A stretch of DNA of 64,000 nt, taken from contig JAXLVN010000001.1 of assembly GCA_046328995.1 (NCBI GenBank), forward strand, positions 682,001 through 746,000, read 5' to 3'. The position numbers and the translations under genes were made by a program. The stretch comes from JADJXV01 sp046328995. GTDB lineage: Bacteria; Bacteroidota; Ignavibacteria; Kapaibacteriales; UBA961. Below are positions 52,115 to 61,269 of this stretch, piece after piece. Positions within the stretch are counted from its first letter, which is position 1, and every line of letters begins with the position of its first letter. The notes under the pieces are model-generated. The model searched no databases. It saw only the letters and a list, made by a program, of their open reading frames with translations, and had not been told where the DNA came from.

Positions 52115-52695
52115 ATGAAACATTATCTACTCCGCGTGTAATCTTTGTCCTACTATTACTTCTGCCTATTCTCACCGCTTCACAATGCGGAGACCCACCG
52201 AATGCATACGTAGGACGTAGTCAACGAATATATGTGGGTCTGAAAGGTACTTTTGCTGAAGGAGAATCCGCCACTGCAACCATCGACGGAAAATCAATCG
52301 GCATTGTGAACTCAAGCACTACTCGATACTTAGAAGTTACTCCCGGTTCGCACCACGTCGTTGTGACGACCACCAAAATACCCACCACATTCAATTATAC
52401 TGCTGATGTAATGCAAGGTCAATATTTGTCGTACAACGCCGATTGTGGACTAGCATCAGTTACCCTGATACCGGATAAGTTGTATGCTCGAGAAACGAAG
52501 GAATTATTAGTGAACATTGATGGTTATTTAGGTCTCAGGCATAGACCCTCCGACAGACCATTTACCGAAATAATTAGCCCCGGGAATCCTAGAAAGTTTG
52601 ACTTCTATGATGATGACAGAAAACTACGATACTCTGCCTTTACGACGTTATTACCGTATAACTCTATATATTCAATGGATATACCATATAAATAG
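52115..52695 (+). pseudogene. Small lipoprotein, copy 2, apparently frameshifted in the signal peptide
   Basis: Paralog of the gene at 51324. The natural start is the ATG at 52115 (MKHYLLRV), but that frame stops after 8 codons at CGC GTG TAA. The long open frame (IFVLLLLLPILTASQC onward) is reached only if one GT of the GTGT at this point is removed, which would give MKHYLLRVIFVLLLLLPILT, an ideal lipoprotein signal. The only in-frame alternative is a TTG at 52090 with a poor signal. So this is a recent frameshift, a sequencing error, or slippage-controlled expression. The body is intact and ends with its own terminator. Confidence 0.65.
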
Positions 52696-52721
52696 TACTC
52701 ATCAGGATTACTTTCTTATAC

Positions 52722-52752
52722 AAGGCGCACAACGTTGTGTGCCTTTTTTTAT
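52722..52752 (+). terminator. Rho-independent terminator
   Basis: Palindrome AAGGCGCACAAC/GTTGTGTGCCTT (52722-52745) followed by T residues. It ends lipoprotein copy 2. Confidence 0.85.
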
Positions 52753-52806
52753 CTGCATTGAAGAGATTCTCGGCAGATATTTCGCACAAATTCGTAAATT
52801 GAGCGC

Positions 52807-53595
52807 ATGGTAGAACTCTTCCGCATAGGTTTCCTGAGCTTTACTCTCATCGACTTAATTGATGTAGGGATTGTTACTCTTTTATTCTACGCCGTTTACC
52901 GCGTTCTTAAAGATACGGTTGCTGTTCAGATTCTCCTTGGTCTTGTGCTGATACTCGGCATATCGTTCGTCACCGAAGCCGTCAATTTAAAATCTTTAAA
53001 TTGGATCCTGAGAGCTATTTCTGATGTGTGGTTAATTGCATTTATCATTCTTTTCCAGCCCGAACTGCGTCGAGTCTTGCTGTTAATTACCCGGAGCCGG
53101 CTCTTTCGTTTGTTCGTCAGAAGTAATATCGCAGAAACGATCGACGAAGTCATCGATGCCGCCAAAGAGCTGTCCGAGAAGCATATCGGTGTGCTGATAG
53201 TATTTACCCGCACTCAAAATGTAAAAATGACCATCGACTCCGGAATTCCGCTGCAGGCGGTTGTTTCGAAGGAATTGCTTGTGTCGATCTTCAATCCGCG
53301 TTCCCCACTGCATGACGGTGCCGTAATTATTGAGAATCAATTACTGACAGCCGCGCGATGTGTGCTGCCATTATCAACCTCTACCAAGATCCATAGCCGT
53401 AATCTCGGTACCCGTCACCGGGCAGGCCTTGGGATAAGCGAACAGTCTGATGCCGTCGTACTCATCGTCAGTGAAGAGACCGGCTCGATATCCATTGCGC
53501 ATGAAGGTACTTTGACTACCGACATCCCGATTCACCAATTACACATTCTTTTGCAAAAACACCTGACCGAACAGGTCTATCAGCCGGGTGAGTAA
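52807..53595 (+). CDS. cdaA: Diadenylate cyclase CdaA
   Basis: Membrane-bound enzyme of 262 residues that makes c-di-AMP from two ATP. Three N-terminal transmembrane helices (about 11-32, 38-57, 68-84), a coiled-coil, then the DAC domain with the catalytic DGA (residues 170-172) and RHR (203-205) motifs. It heads a group with pcm and miaA. No cdaR-type regulator is adjacent. A TAAATTGA box ends only 4 bases before the ATG. Confidence 0.96.
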   Translation: MVELFRIGFLSFTLIDLIDVGIVTLLFYAVYRVLKDTVAVQILLGLVLILGISFVTEAVNLKSLNWILRAISDVWLIAFIILFQPELRRVLLLITRSRLFRLFVRSNIAETIDEVIDAAKELSEKHIGVLIVFTRTQNVKMTIDSGIPLQAVVSKELLVSIFNPRSPLHDGAVIIENQLLTAARCVLPLSTSTKIHSRNLGTRHRAGLGISEQSDAVVLIVSEETGSISIAHEGTLTTDIPIHQLHILLQKHLTEQVYQPGE

Positions 53596-53629
53596 GAGAA
53601 GAATATAGTCATAGCGCCGCCTATTTTCG

Positions 53630-53637
53630 TAATTTTG
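53630..53637 (+). promoter_or_regulatory. Candidate -7 box for pcm
   Basis: TAATTTTG, exact TAnnTTTG, in the gap between cdaA and pcm, 40 bp before the TTG start. The -33 element is not clear. Confidence 0.45.
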
Positions 53638-53676
53638 CAGAAAGTAAATGTCATTCTAACCTAGCAGGTACTCCTT

Positions 53677-54330
53677 TTGAACCCCACGTATTTCAGTCAA
53701 CAGAGATTAAAACTTATCGAACAGCTTAAAGAGCGCGGAATTACCGATACGGCAGTGCTTCAGGCAATGTCATCTATACCGCGCGAACGATTTATTCATG
53801 ATGCTTTTGCCCAGAAAGCGTACGAAGATTCTGCCCTTCCGCTCACGAATCTACAGACAATTTCGCAGCCGTATACAGTAGCGTACATGACATCCCTCCT
53901 CCAAGTGAGGCCGCATGACAGTATCCTTGAAATTGGGACCGGAAGTGGATATCAGGCCGCAGTACTGGCACAATTAGGAGCGAAAGTGTATTCCGTAGAG
54001 CGTGAATATGATCTGCACCGCCAGGCGACACAAGTACTCCGTGACCTGGGATACTCTGTGCAAACGCGCTATGGAGACGGAACAATCGGATGGAGCCAAT
54101 TCGCTCCGTATGACGGCATTATCGTCACCGCCGGAGCTCCCGATATACCCAAAACTCTCTTGATGCAGCTAAAAATTGGCGGTAAAATGGTCATTCCTTC
54201 AGGTAATCGTCAGATGCAAACACTCTATCTCATTACACGACAAAATGAGATTGACTTTGATTCTATCGAGCTTGAAGAATTCAAATTTGTGCCTCTGATC
54301 GGCCGCGAAGGATGGCAGGATGCGAAGTGA
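53677..54330 (+). CDS. pcm: Protein-L-isoaspartate O-methyltransferase
   Basis: Repair methyltransferase of 217 residues that methylates isoaspartyl residues in damaged proteins. Seen: IPRERFIHDAFAQKAYEDSALPL, then TISQPYTVAYM and the SAM-binding ILEIGTGSGYQAAVL (83-97), then IIVTAGAPDIPKTL. The start is unusual: no ATG is in frame after the upstream stop (TAG at 53662 region), so TTG at 53677 is the best choice. It overlaps miaA by 11 bp. Confidence 0.96.
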   Translation: MNPTYFSQQRLKLIEQLKERGITDTAVLQAMSSIPRERFIHDAFAQKAYEDSALPLTNLQTISQPYTVAYMTSLLQVRPHDSILEIGTGSGYQAAVLAQLGAKVYSVEREYDLHRQATQVLRDLGYSVQTRYGDGTIGWSQFAPYDGIIVTAGAPDIPKTLLMQLKIGGKMVIPSGNRQMQTLYLITRQNEIDFDSIELEEFKFVPLIGREGWQDAK

Positions 54331-55270
54331 GACGCCACCACTTCCGATTGCAATTGCACTTGTCGGTGCCACAGCTTCCGGCAAAACTGCCGTATCACTT
54401 GCACTCTCGCAATACATTCCTTCGGAAATACTCTCCGCGGATTCACGACAGATATATCGCTATCTCGATATAGGTACCGCGAAGCCCTCGCTCGATGAAT
54501 TATCCGCCTGCATGCATCATTTTATCGATATTCTTACGCCTGATATCCCCTACAGCGCCGGTGAATTCGCCGATGATGCACGCGAGGTCATGACGAAGCT
54601 CCATGCACGTGATGTTCTTCCCGTGATAGTCGGGGGATCAGGACTCTACATCCGGGCATTATGCGAAGGAATTTTTCAGGAAAGTGAGCTCGATACCTCC
54701 GGCGAGCGCGCTGCCCTTGATGGTCGATTACTGAAAGAAGGCAGAGATGCTTTGTATGATGAATTGTGCCGGATTGACCCACCGTCTGCTCTACGGTATT
54801 CTGATAAGAATCCACGGAGAATACTCCGGGCACTCGAGTATTATTACACAACAGGCATACCGTTGTCTCAGGCACATGCACTCTCCCCTTTACCCCCAAT
54901 CCCCTTTACAACCTACTACTTCGGCATCAATCATCCACGGGATGTTCTCTATGAACGGATTAATCGGCGATGCATCGATATGTGGGAATCAGGACTCGTT
55001 GATGAAACGCAGCATGTACTGGACCTCGGCTACAGCCGAGACTCTAATTCTTTAAATACAGTGGGTTATAAAGAAGCGATGTGCTTTCTTGAAGGATCGA
55101 TGTCTGCAGCCGAAGCACTTGCAGCAATGCAACAATCGACGAGAAGGTATGCCAAACGTCAGCTGACATGGTTCCGAAAGAACCCTGCCATCCAATGGCT
55201 TAGCGGTTCAACGGGTGAAATAGCAGAGCAGATTGCCGAACAAATCACTCGCCGTCATGTGACGGGCTGA
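54320..55270 (+). CDS. miaA: tRNA dimethylallyltransferase
   Basis: Enzyme of 316 residues that adds a dimethylallyl group to A37 of tRNAs reading UNN codons. The P-loop is GATASGKT (residues 16-23), followed by ADSRQIYRYLDIGTAKPS (catalytic Asp/Ser region), VGGSGLYIRALCEG, NPRRILRALEY and VGYKEAM. It starts inside the 3' end of pcm. Its last 26 bp overlap the convergent DJ-1 gene. Confidence 0.97.
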   Translation: MRSETPPLPIAIALVGATASGKTAVSLALSQYIPSEILSADSRQIYRYLDIGTAKPSLDELSACMHHFIDILTPDIPYSAGEFADDAREVMTKLHARDVLPVIVGGSGLYIRALCEGIFQESELDTSGERAALDGRLLKEGRDALYDELCRIDPPSALRYSDKNPRRILRALEYYYTTGIPLSQAHALSPLPPIPFTTYYFGINHPRDVLYERINRRCIDMWESGLVDETQHVLDLGYSRDSNSLNTVGYKEAMCFLEGSMSAAEALAAMQQSTRRYAKRQLTWFRKNPAIQWLSGSTGEIAEQIAEQITRRHVTG

Positions 55271-55856
55271 GCGAGGACTGTGGTAGCATGATATCTGCTG
55301 TAATTTTTTTCTTACTATCTTCATTGACCAATAATTCCACAAGAGCCAGTGCGAATTCAAACGCTGTACCGGCACCTCGCGAGGTGATAATATTTCGGTC
55401 AATGACTACATTTTCCTCGACATAGGTATATTTTCCAAATTGCTCGGCGACGCTGAAATGACTGGTAATACGCGAGCCACGCTTGGCAAGGTTGAACTGC
55501 GCAATCATTACCGGTGCAGCGCAGATAGCGGCAAGAATTCCCCCACGATGACTCTGAATCTGTAGTAGTTTTTCGATATGTGGGTTCGATGAAAGTGACT
55601 CGACACCTTCCGAACCTCCCGGAATGATAATCGCATCAAAAAATTCCTCTTCAATCAGATCATCAAAAAGCACATCCGGGATGATTTTTATTCCATGAGC
55701 ACAGGTTATAATTTCGTTCTCTCCTGCTACTCGTACGAGTATCCCGGCTCTGCGCAGAATATCGATGACAATCACTGCCTCCATATCCTCGGTACCGTGG
55801 GCAATTAATACCAATACTTCATTAGTCCGTTCAATTTCCTTAGCTTTTCTTCTCAT
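55245..55856 (-). CDS. DJ-1/PfpI family protein
   Basis: Protein of 203 residues of the DJ-1 (ThiJ/PfpI) superfamily. The nucleophile Cys112 is in LAAICAAPVMIA and its partner Glu26 in HGTEDMEAVIVID, matching Cys106 and Glu18 of human DJ-1. IIIPGGSEGVE is the family glycine turn. Members act as glyoxalase/deglycase-like or chaperone proteins. A C-terminal tail of about 20 residues (from DIMLPQSS) extends beyond the usual domain and overlaps miaA on the other strand. Confidence 0.92.
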   Translation of the reverse strand: MRRKAKEIERTNEVLVLIAHGTEDMEAVIVIDILRRAGILVRVAGENEIITCAHGIKIIPDVLFDDLIEEEFFDAIIIPGGSEGVESLSSNPHIEKLLQIQSHRGGILAAICAAPVMIAQFNLAKRGSRITSHFSVAEQFGKYTYVEENVVIDRNIITSRGAGTAFEFALALVELLVNEDSKKKITADIMLPQSSLSPSHDGE

Positions 55857-55886
55857 GGGTAGTGTTACGTAAGTAGCGATTATAGG

Positions 55887-57179
55887 TTAATTTTCAATAT
55901 GTTGAAATATTCTTGTCGTTTCTTTTTCGAGTGCCAGCTTGAGCTCGCGAACTTCATCGCATACAGGCACTAAGTCGTGTATGAAGTGTTCTAGTACGCG
56001 TTTATTATGATGCACTGCCTGATCAATTCCTGCTACTTTTTCCTTGAGCCATTCGAGCAACGTCATTCGCAGCGGTGTATTGGATAATGTCGTATTGAGC
56101 GGGCGCTGAAGAATGGTATGATCGAGCTCGATCTGCTCGAGTAATGTCTCGTAAGCAAGAAGTATTCGGATTTGTTCGAATCCATTACCGGAATTCAGAG
56201 CATTATTTATCGTATGAAATGACTTTTTAAACGCCTGCACTTCTTCCGGAAGTCCTACTGTAGCAAAGATATAGTATAATTTTTCTACATCTTGGGTCGT
56301 TGCGAGTGTCCTACCGTCCATAAATGCAAGTGCCCTCAAGAGGTCAAGCGATTTTGCCTGAGTACGGGGCGAAATATAAAAATCGCTAAATGCAGAGGTC
56401 GATTGCCCTTTGAAACGTTCACGCAATGCTTTGTTACGTGAAAATTCATAATGCCGTATCACCAAATTAGTAAAATACAGCATTTCTGCGCTGATGGCAA
56501 ATTTATAGGTCGTATCGACCCCGGATATCATCCGTTGTAATTTCTTAAGATGCTCGTATTTAATTCTCTTCTCAGGTTGGATGACTCGTCCTGAGTGCTG
56601 TGAGTACTGCGCTGAGATTTTGAACTGGACAAGAGGATCTTTATCCGGCAGAATAATCGATTTATACAAGAACCGGTCCAGTACTGCCTCCGTCACTTCA
56701 CTGATGCGGAGGTAGTTCGTAGCTGCAATGACAGTATGTATATTTGCCGGTACATTCTGCACGCCGCGAATCATGCGCCGTTCATTAAGTAACGACAGCA
56801 ACGCCCTGAGAGTAAAGTCATTTGCGTCGAATATTTCATCGATAAAACCAAAATCACTCTCGACTAGTGACCCCTCCGTATTATGGAATATCTTCCCCGT
56901 CTTGAGCTTTTCTATGTCTAAACCACCAAAATAAGTATCGGGCTGCTGCTCTTTTGAGGCCTGCACTCGAAAGATACTTGCTCCATCGAACATTGCAAAT
57001 ATCTGCTCTGCCAGCAAGGACTTGCCAACGCCGGTACGACTTTGAAGTAATATATGCTCACCCGTAAGAAATGCACAAAATGCCTGTGCAATGACTTCTT
57101 CACGGTTAATCACTCGATGGGAAACAAATTCCTGGGCTGTTTTCAGATCTTTGGCAAGTTGCTCAAGCGAGAAATCCAT
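55887..57179 (-). CDS. MoxR-type AAA+ ATPase (RavA-like)
   Basis: AAA+ ATPase of 430 residues. Walker A is SRTGVGKS (47-54), Walker B FGFIDEIFDAND, sensor 1 VIAATNY, arginine-finger region EAVLDRFLYK, then a lid domain and a helical C-terminal region. The sequence LLSLLNERRMIRG is typical of MoxR/RavA proteins, which act as chaperones in complex-assembly or metal insertion, usually with a VWA-domain partner gene. No VWA gene is adjacent within the window. Confidence 0.88.
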   Translation of the reverse strand: MDFSLEQLAKDLKTAQEFVSHRVINREEVIAQAFCAFLTGEHILLQSRTGVGKSLLAEQIFAMFDGASIFRVQASKEQQPDTYFGGLDIEKLKTGKIFHNTEGSLVESDFGFIDEIFDANDFTLRALLSLLNERRMIRGVQNVPANIHTVIAATNYLRISEVTEAVLDRFLYKSIILPDKDPLVQFKISAQYSQHSGRVIQPEKRIKYEHLKKLQRMISGVDTTYKFAISAEMLYFTNLVIRHYEFSRNKALRERFKGQSTSAFSDFYISPRTQAKSLDLLRALAFMDGRTLATTQDVEKLYYIFATVGLPEEVQAFKKSFHTINNALNSGNGFEQIRILLAYETLLEQIELDHTILQRPLNTTLSNTPLRMTLLEWLKEKVAGIDQAVHHNKRVLEHFIHDLVPVCDEVRELKLALEKETTRIFQHIEN

Positions 57180-57323
57180 ACGTGTACCGTAGAAATATGA
57201 AGAGAATACACCTGTTTACGCGGCAAAATAGCATTTTTTTTGTGATTTTCGGTTGGTATCATGAAGATTTTTTTCAAACCGTTCTCCCTACTCTTCGGCA
57301 TCCGTTCGTCGATGGTCAATTAG

Positions 57324-57362
57324 ATAAAAAAAGTCTGTTTTACACCGAGTAAAACAGACTTT
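57324..57362 (-). terminator. Rho-independent terminator of the surface-protein operon
   Basis: A perfect 14-bp stem (57330-57343 with 57349-57362). On the minus strand it is followed by seven T (57324-57330). It lies 26 bp after the last gene of the IgGFc-binding operon. Confidence 0.88.
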
Positions 57363-57387
57363 CCCATTCAGAAAATTGCCATCATCA

Positions 57388-59820
57388 TCACCATCGCAGC
57401 TTGGCTCCGGCATGAAAATTCAGTCGAGAAAGATTCCAAGACCCGTCGCTGATGATACTCCCGAACATGTGTGTATAGGTACTTTCGACAAAAACCGATA
57501 CTGCTTTTCCGACCGACTGCGTGAATCCCAATCCCCCGAATGCTCCAAAACGCAGAGTATGCAATGTAGAGACCGACGTAACCGGTTCGGTCATTTCTGC
57601 TTCTCCCGTTGATTGATACACTGCATACATCGGCAGGACTATCGACCTCTTAAGTTCGGCGGCATTAGACAGCTGAAACTCAGTCTGCATACCTGCTATG
57701 AAATACACCGATCGGTCGAGATACCATTCAGCTGCTATACCGGCAGACAGGGATATACCGGTCAAGCGGAGCGACCGCGATTCTTGAAACGGGATGACCG
57801 CTCCTGTGTTTGGGTCACGTGCCTGGCCAATCGTGCTGTCGGCCGCCGTGAGGACACCAGCGGTATTACCGGCTTGGAGGCGAAGCGACAACGCGAAATC
57901 CGGATATAACCGTTTGGAAAGTAAAGCACCTACGTAACCACCAAGTCCACTTCCCTGCGTAAATTTTCCATTAGCATTGACGCCACCTGCCGAAGAAAAA
58001 TTTGCTGTATGAAACTGCTGACTCAGAATACCATACATTCCTGCCTGCCATGATTTTTCGGGAAGACATTCTTTGTTTTCTCCCTGACAGAAGTCAAACA
58101 TATACTTTTCGGTCTGTGCATCCAATGAATAACAGACCGTAAAAATCGACCTGTTACCGGCAACGTCTGTCGCCTGAAGTACCATACGTCCGGGTGTATT
58201 TGGTTGCAGCGGTTTTACCATGAAGGTTACTTGTGGCAGGCCTGCTTCAATAGTAGGGATTGCTGTCTGTAAGCCCTGCGCAAAAAGCACTTTAACAGAT
58301 TTTAAGCCCTTATCGGTTGTTCGGTCATCACGGATAATGGTTTGTATTCTTCCCGACAACAGTCGTGATTCACCCGAGGGAGCAATAGTATCCGGTACAG
58401 GTTCAATTTCAAAAAACGACTGACCGCCCATCGTACCATATGCATCGTATGCCTGACTTCCGTACCCGAATCCATACGAATACATCCCGAATGGCTGTTC
58501 AGCTCTGATAGTATGTGTGCCGTACAATACTTGTATTTGTGCGATCGAATACCGACTGAGACCGAGAGTTTCAAAAATGGTTGAATCCACTTTCCTGCCG
58601 TCGAGTCGGAGAGAAGCTATTGCATTCGTTGGAACGACAACATTGACAAAATGCCGCCATTCGCCACTTTTGGGAGTGGCAAAGCGATACTCTTTCAGAA
58701 ATTGTTGAGTCGGGCTCGCAAGCAACATCATCGGGTCACCGATTTCGTCACCGTTTAAGAACCCCTGTGAATACTGTGCGACGAGAATCGGATGGTCGGC
58801 AGTAATTTGCAAATGCTGACGTACGGAGGAATTTTCGTAAAACTCACCCGGTCCAAGTGTAGCTACAAGTACTGAATTTTCAAAGACTTTTGTGTTTGGT
58901 TCATTCGCCAGAACCCGAATCGTATATCGGGATCTCCCTTCGAGCATACCCACATAATAATGGCTGCCCCAAGCGGTGACGGGTGGCATTTGCTCTACTA
59001 AGTGATTACAGCCGACGATGCCCTCGGGCACATACGCACATTGATGACCACTGAAAAGGGCAATTTTTTTGTCTGAACTGATTGTCGTACCCGTAAGATC
59101 AGTTTTTGCGTTCATATCGATCAGGGATGTCACTTGATACACATCTCCCCGACGGAGCTTCACCGTGTAGGGAATTCCGGGTGCATGCCGCTTTGAGGTA
59201 TATGCTGTCGGGGTAATTGTCACGTTTGTCTCATCTTCAGTAGCGATGACGGCAAATTGTGACAATAATCCTTCGGAGTATTTGTAGCCAATTGCACGGT
59301 ATTCCGTGCCTAAGACGGATACCGGGAGCCCAAGATAAGTATCAGTCGTCTGAAAACGGCTATTGAGACCATAGACAGAAATGGGATTATCCGAAACGAC
59401 ATGAATAGCAAGACGTTGAGCAATTTCCTCCCCTTTTACCTGGGCTGCAGGGTCTATTTTTACATTGACCACTGTTCCACCGGCTACTTTTATCTCCCTG
59501 CGGAATCCGAGTCCTTCGATTTCAATTGACACTTTAGAATCAACACTCCCGGTGATAAAGAGTTCGAGGAAGAGATCATTGGATGATTTTGATGACGCAG
59601 AGCCGGATGGGGTGTCTTTAAAATTTCGCTGAAAACAAAGCCAGAACTCGGTTCCTTCTGTGGTTTTTTCACGAATATTGACCGCACCACCGCCTGATGG
59701 TTGCGCGGAAAGTGTAGGTGACAGTACGGCTGACGCAAGCACAAACAGCATCGCCATCACCATTGTACGCGAAAGATCTGCCGGGAAAGAATGAAGTATT
59801 GTTGTATAGTTCTTAGACAT
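57388..59820 (-). CDS. IgGFc-binding-type surface protein with C-terminal outer membrane barrel
   Basis: Protein of 810 residues. After the signal peptide (MVMAMLFVLASAVLSPTLSA) an IgGFc_binding N-domain spans about 50-500: EFWLCFQRNFKDTPSG, GLNSRFQTTDTYLGLPVSVLG, YKYSEGLLSQFAVIATEDETNVTITPT, ISSDKKIALFSGHQCAYVPEGIVGCNHLVEQMPP, MYSYGFGYGSQAYDAYGTMGG. A linker with TDVAGNRSIFTVCYS follows, and the last ~240 residues alternate like an outer-membrane barrel ending FHAGAKLRW. Such domains occur in surface adhesion proteins; binding of IgG is not implied. Its N-domain is closely related to that of the next gene upstream (about 19 bp away). Confidence 0.85.
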   Translation of the reverse strand: MSKNYTTILHSFPADLSRTMVMAMLFVLASAVLSPTLSAQPSGGGAVNIREKTTEGTEFWLCFQRNFKDTPSGSASSKSSNDLFLELFITGSVDSKVSIEIEGLGFRREIKVAGGTVVNVKIDPAAQVKGEEIAQRLAIHVVSDNPISVYGLNSRFQTTDTYLGLPVSVLGTEYRAIGYKYSEGLLSQFAVIATEDETNVTITPTAYTSKRHAPGIPYTVKLRRGDVYQVTSLIDMNAKTDLTGTTISSDKKIALFSGHQCAYVPEGIVGCNHLVEQMPPVTAWGSHYYVGMLEGRSRYTIRVLANEPNTKVFENSVLVATLGPGEFYENSSVRQHLQITADHPILVAQYSQGFLNGDEIGDPMMLLASPTQQFLKEYRFATPKSGEWRHFVNVVVPTNAIASLRLDGRKVDSTIFETLGLSRYSIAQIQVLYGTHTIRAEQPFGMYSYGFGYGSQAYDAYGTMGGQSFFEIEPVPDTIAPSGESRLLSGRIQTIIRDDRTTDKGLKSVKVLFAQGLQTAIPTIEAGLPQVTFMVKPLQPNTPGRMVLQATDVAGNRSIFTVCYSLDAQTEKYMFDFCQGENKECLPEKSWQAGMYGILSQQFHTANFSSAGGVNANGKFTQGSGLGGYVGALLSKRLYPDFALSLRLQAGNTAGVLTAADSTIGQARDPNTGAVIPFQESRSLRLTGISLSAGIAAEWYLDRSVYFIAGMQTEFQLSNAAELKRSIVLPMYAVYQSTGEAEMTEPVTSVSTLHTLRFGAFGGLGFTQSVGKAVSVFVESTYTHMFGSIISDGSWNLSRLNFHAGAKLRW

Positions 59821-59838
59821 TAGCTCTGTGTTAGTTAA

Positions 59839-61269
59839 TTATCGCGCCGGAGGCGGTGTTGCAAAGAATCGTCCTCCGGATGTACCGTAGGCATCGTAGG
59901 CTTGACCATCATATCCGAATCCATACGAATACAATCCTAACGGCTGATCGGCCGTAATTGTATGAGAACCATAGGGTACCTTAATTTGAGCCACAGAATA
60001 GGTTGTGGCAGGCACCGGCACAAATTCAAGTTGATCACTCGCTTTTTTCCCGTCAATTATCAGAGAACCTATCGAAGTCGTCGGAATAACGACATTGATA
60101 TAATGATTCCAGTCACCGCTTTTTGGTGTCGCATAATAACATGACGGCGTAAAGAACTCCGTCGGCGTCACCAGCAGCATCATCGGGTCGCCGGTTTGAT
60201 CGCCGATAAGATATCCATGGGAATATTGAGCGACAAGGACAGGCTGATTAGCCGATATTGAAATGTTTTTAGTAAATTCAGAATTTTCATACACTTCACC
60301 CGCACCTAATGTAGCCACCTGTTCTGAATTCACGAACACCTTCGTATTCGGATCCTTGGCAAGAACGCGTACAGTATAATTCATACGACTATACAACTTG
60401 CCCACAATAAAAGATGTACCCCATGACGACAATGGAGGCATCTGTTCTACCAGGAAATTACAACCGATAATACCCTCCGGTACATATGCACATTGATGCC
60501 CGCTGAAGACGGAGATTGGTTTGTTCGCTGTGATTCTCGACCCGGTCAGATCCGTTTTCTCAGTTTTTGAATCGAAAGAGGACACCTGCAAAACATCTCC
60601 TTTTTTCATCGCAACATTATATGGTACCAACGCTTTATGGCCGGTTGATGTTTGGGCTGTCGGCGTAATGGTGACAGTCGTTCCATCAGCAGTGGCAATT
60701 ATTGCAAATTGGGACAGCAATCCCTCTGAATACTTATAACCCATTACCATATAATCGTTTCCCAGAACACTGACCGGTAGTCCGAGGAATGCATCCGTCG
60801 TTTGAAATCGACTGCTAAGACCATAAACGGTGATCGGTTGGTCTGAGATCACATGAACAGCCAAGCGCTTAATTTTATCAAGATCTTTGAGCTCGGCCGC
60901 CTTATCGATCACTATTTTCTCCATCGTTCCTGCTGTTACTTTTCTCGTCACCTGATAGGATATCCCATCAATTTCGATGCTGACATTCGCGTCTGCCCGG
61001 GAAAAAATATAGAGTTCCAGACTAACATCGTTCGTATTGCTTTTTTGTGCTCCCGATGGTGAGTCTTTAAAATTCCTCTGAAAACAAAGCCAGAATTCCG
61101 TGCCTTCGGACGTGAGTGGATCCGGTACTCTGGTGGGTACTGCTGCCGGCAGTGCGCTTGTACAGAGGAAGAGCAGCATACAAGCAGCTGCAAAAGCGTA
61201 AGGTAGGAATGCATTCTTAGAAAAGCGCGTGTGTACATGTACACTTGTGGCCATAGAACGTGGAATCAT
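59839..61269 (-). CDS. IgGFc-binding-type surface protein, paralog without barrel
   Basis: Secreted protein of 476 residues, homologous along its length to the N-domain of the neighbouring 810-residue protein (GTEFWLCFQRNFKDSPSG, GLSSRFQTTDAFLGLPVSVLG, GHQCAYVPEGIIGCNFLVEQMPP, YSYGFGYDGQAYDAYGTSGG). It ends just after that domain (FFATPPPAR), with no barrel and no T9SS tail. A long signal region starts MIPRSMATSVHVHTRFSK and its hydrophobic core is LPYAFAAACMLLFLCTSALPA. It overlaps the T9SS gene upstream by ATGA, so the pair is coupled. Confidence 0.82.
   Translation of the reverse strand: MIPRSMATSVHVHTRFSKNAFLPYAFAAACMLLFLCTSALPAAVPTRVPDPLTSEGTEFWLCFQRNFKDSPSGAQKSNTNDVSLELYIFSRADANVSIEIDGISYQVTRKVTAGTMEKIVIDKAAELKDLDKIKRLAVHVISDQPITVYGLSSRFQTTDAFLGLPVSVLGNDYMVMGYKYSEGLLSQFAIIATADGTTVTITPTAQTSTGHKALVPYNVAMKKGDVLQVSSFDSKTEKTDLTGSRITANKPISVFSGHQCAYVPEGIIGCNFLVEQMPPLSSWGTSFIVGKLYSRMNYTVRVLAKDPNTKVFVNSEQVATLGAGEVYENSEFTKNISISANQPVLVAQYSHGYLIGDQTGDPMMLLVTPTEFFTPSCYYATPKSGDWNHYINVVIPTTSIGSLIIDGKKASDQLEFVPVPATTYSVAQIKVPYGSHTITADQPLGLYSYGFGYDGQAYDAYGTSGGRFFATPPPAR

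Noticed and set aside
57388..61269. Antibody-binding function for the IgGFc-domain proteins
   Set aside because: The family name comes from a human protein domain; nothing in the sequence or probable habitat supports IgG binding.
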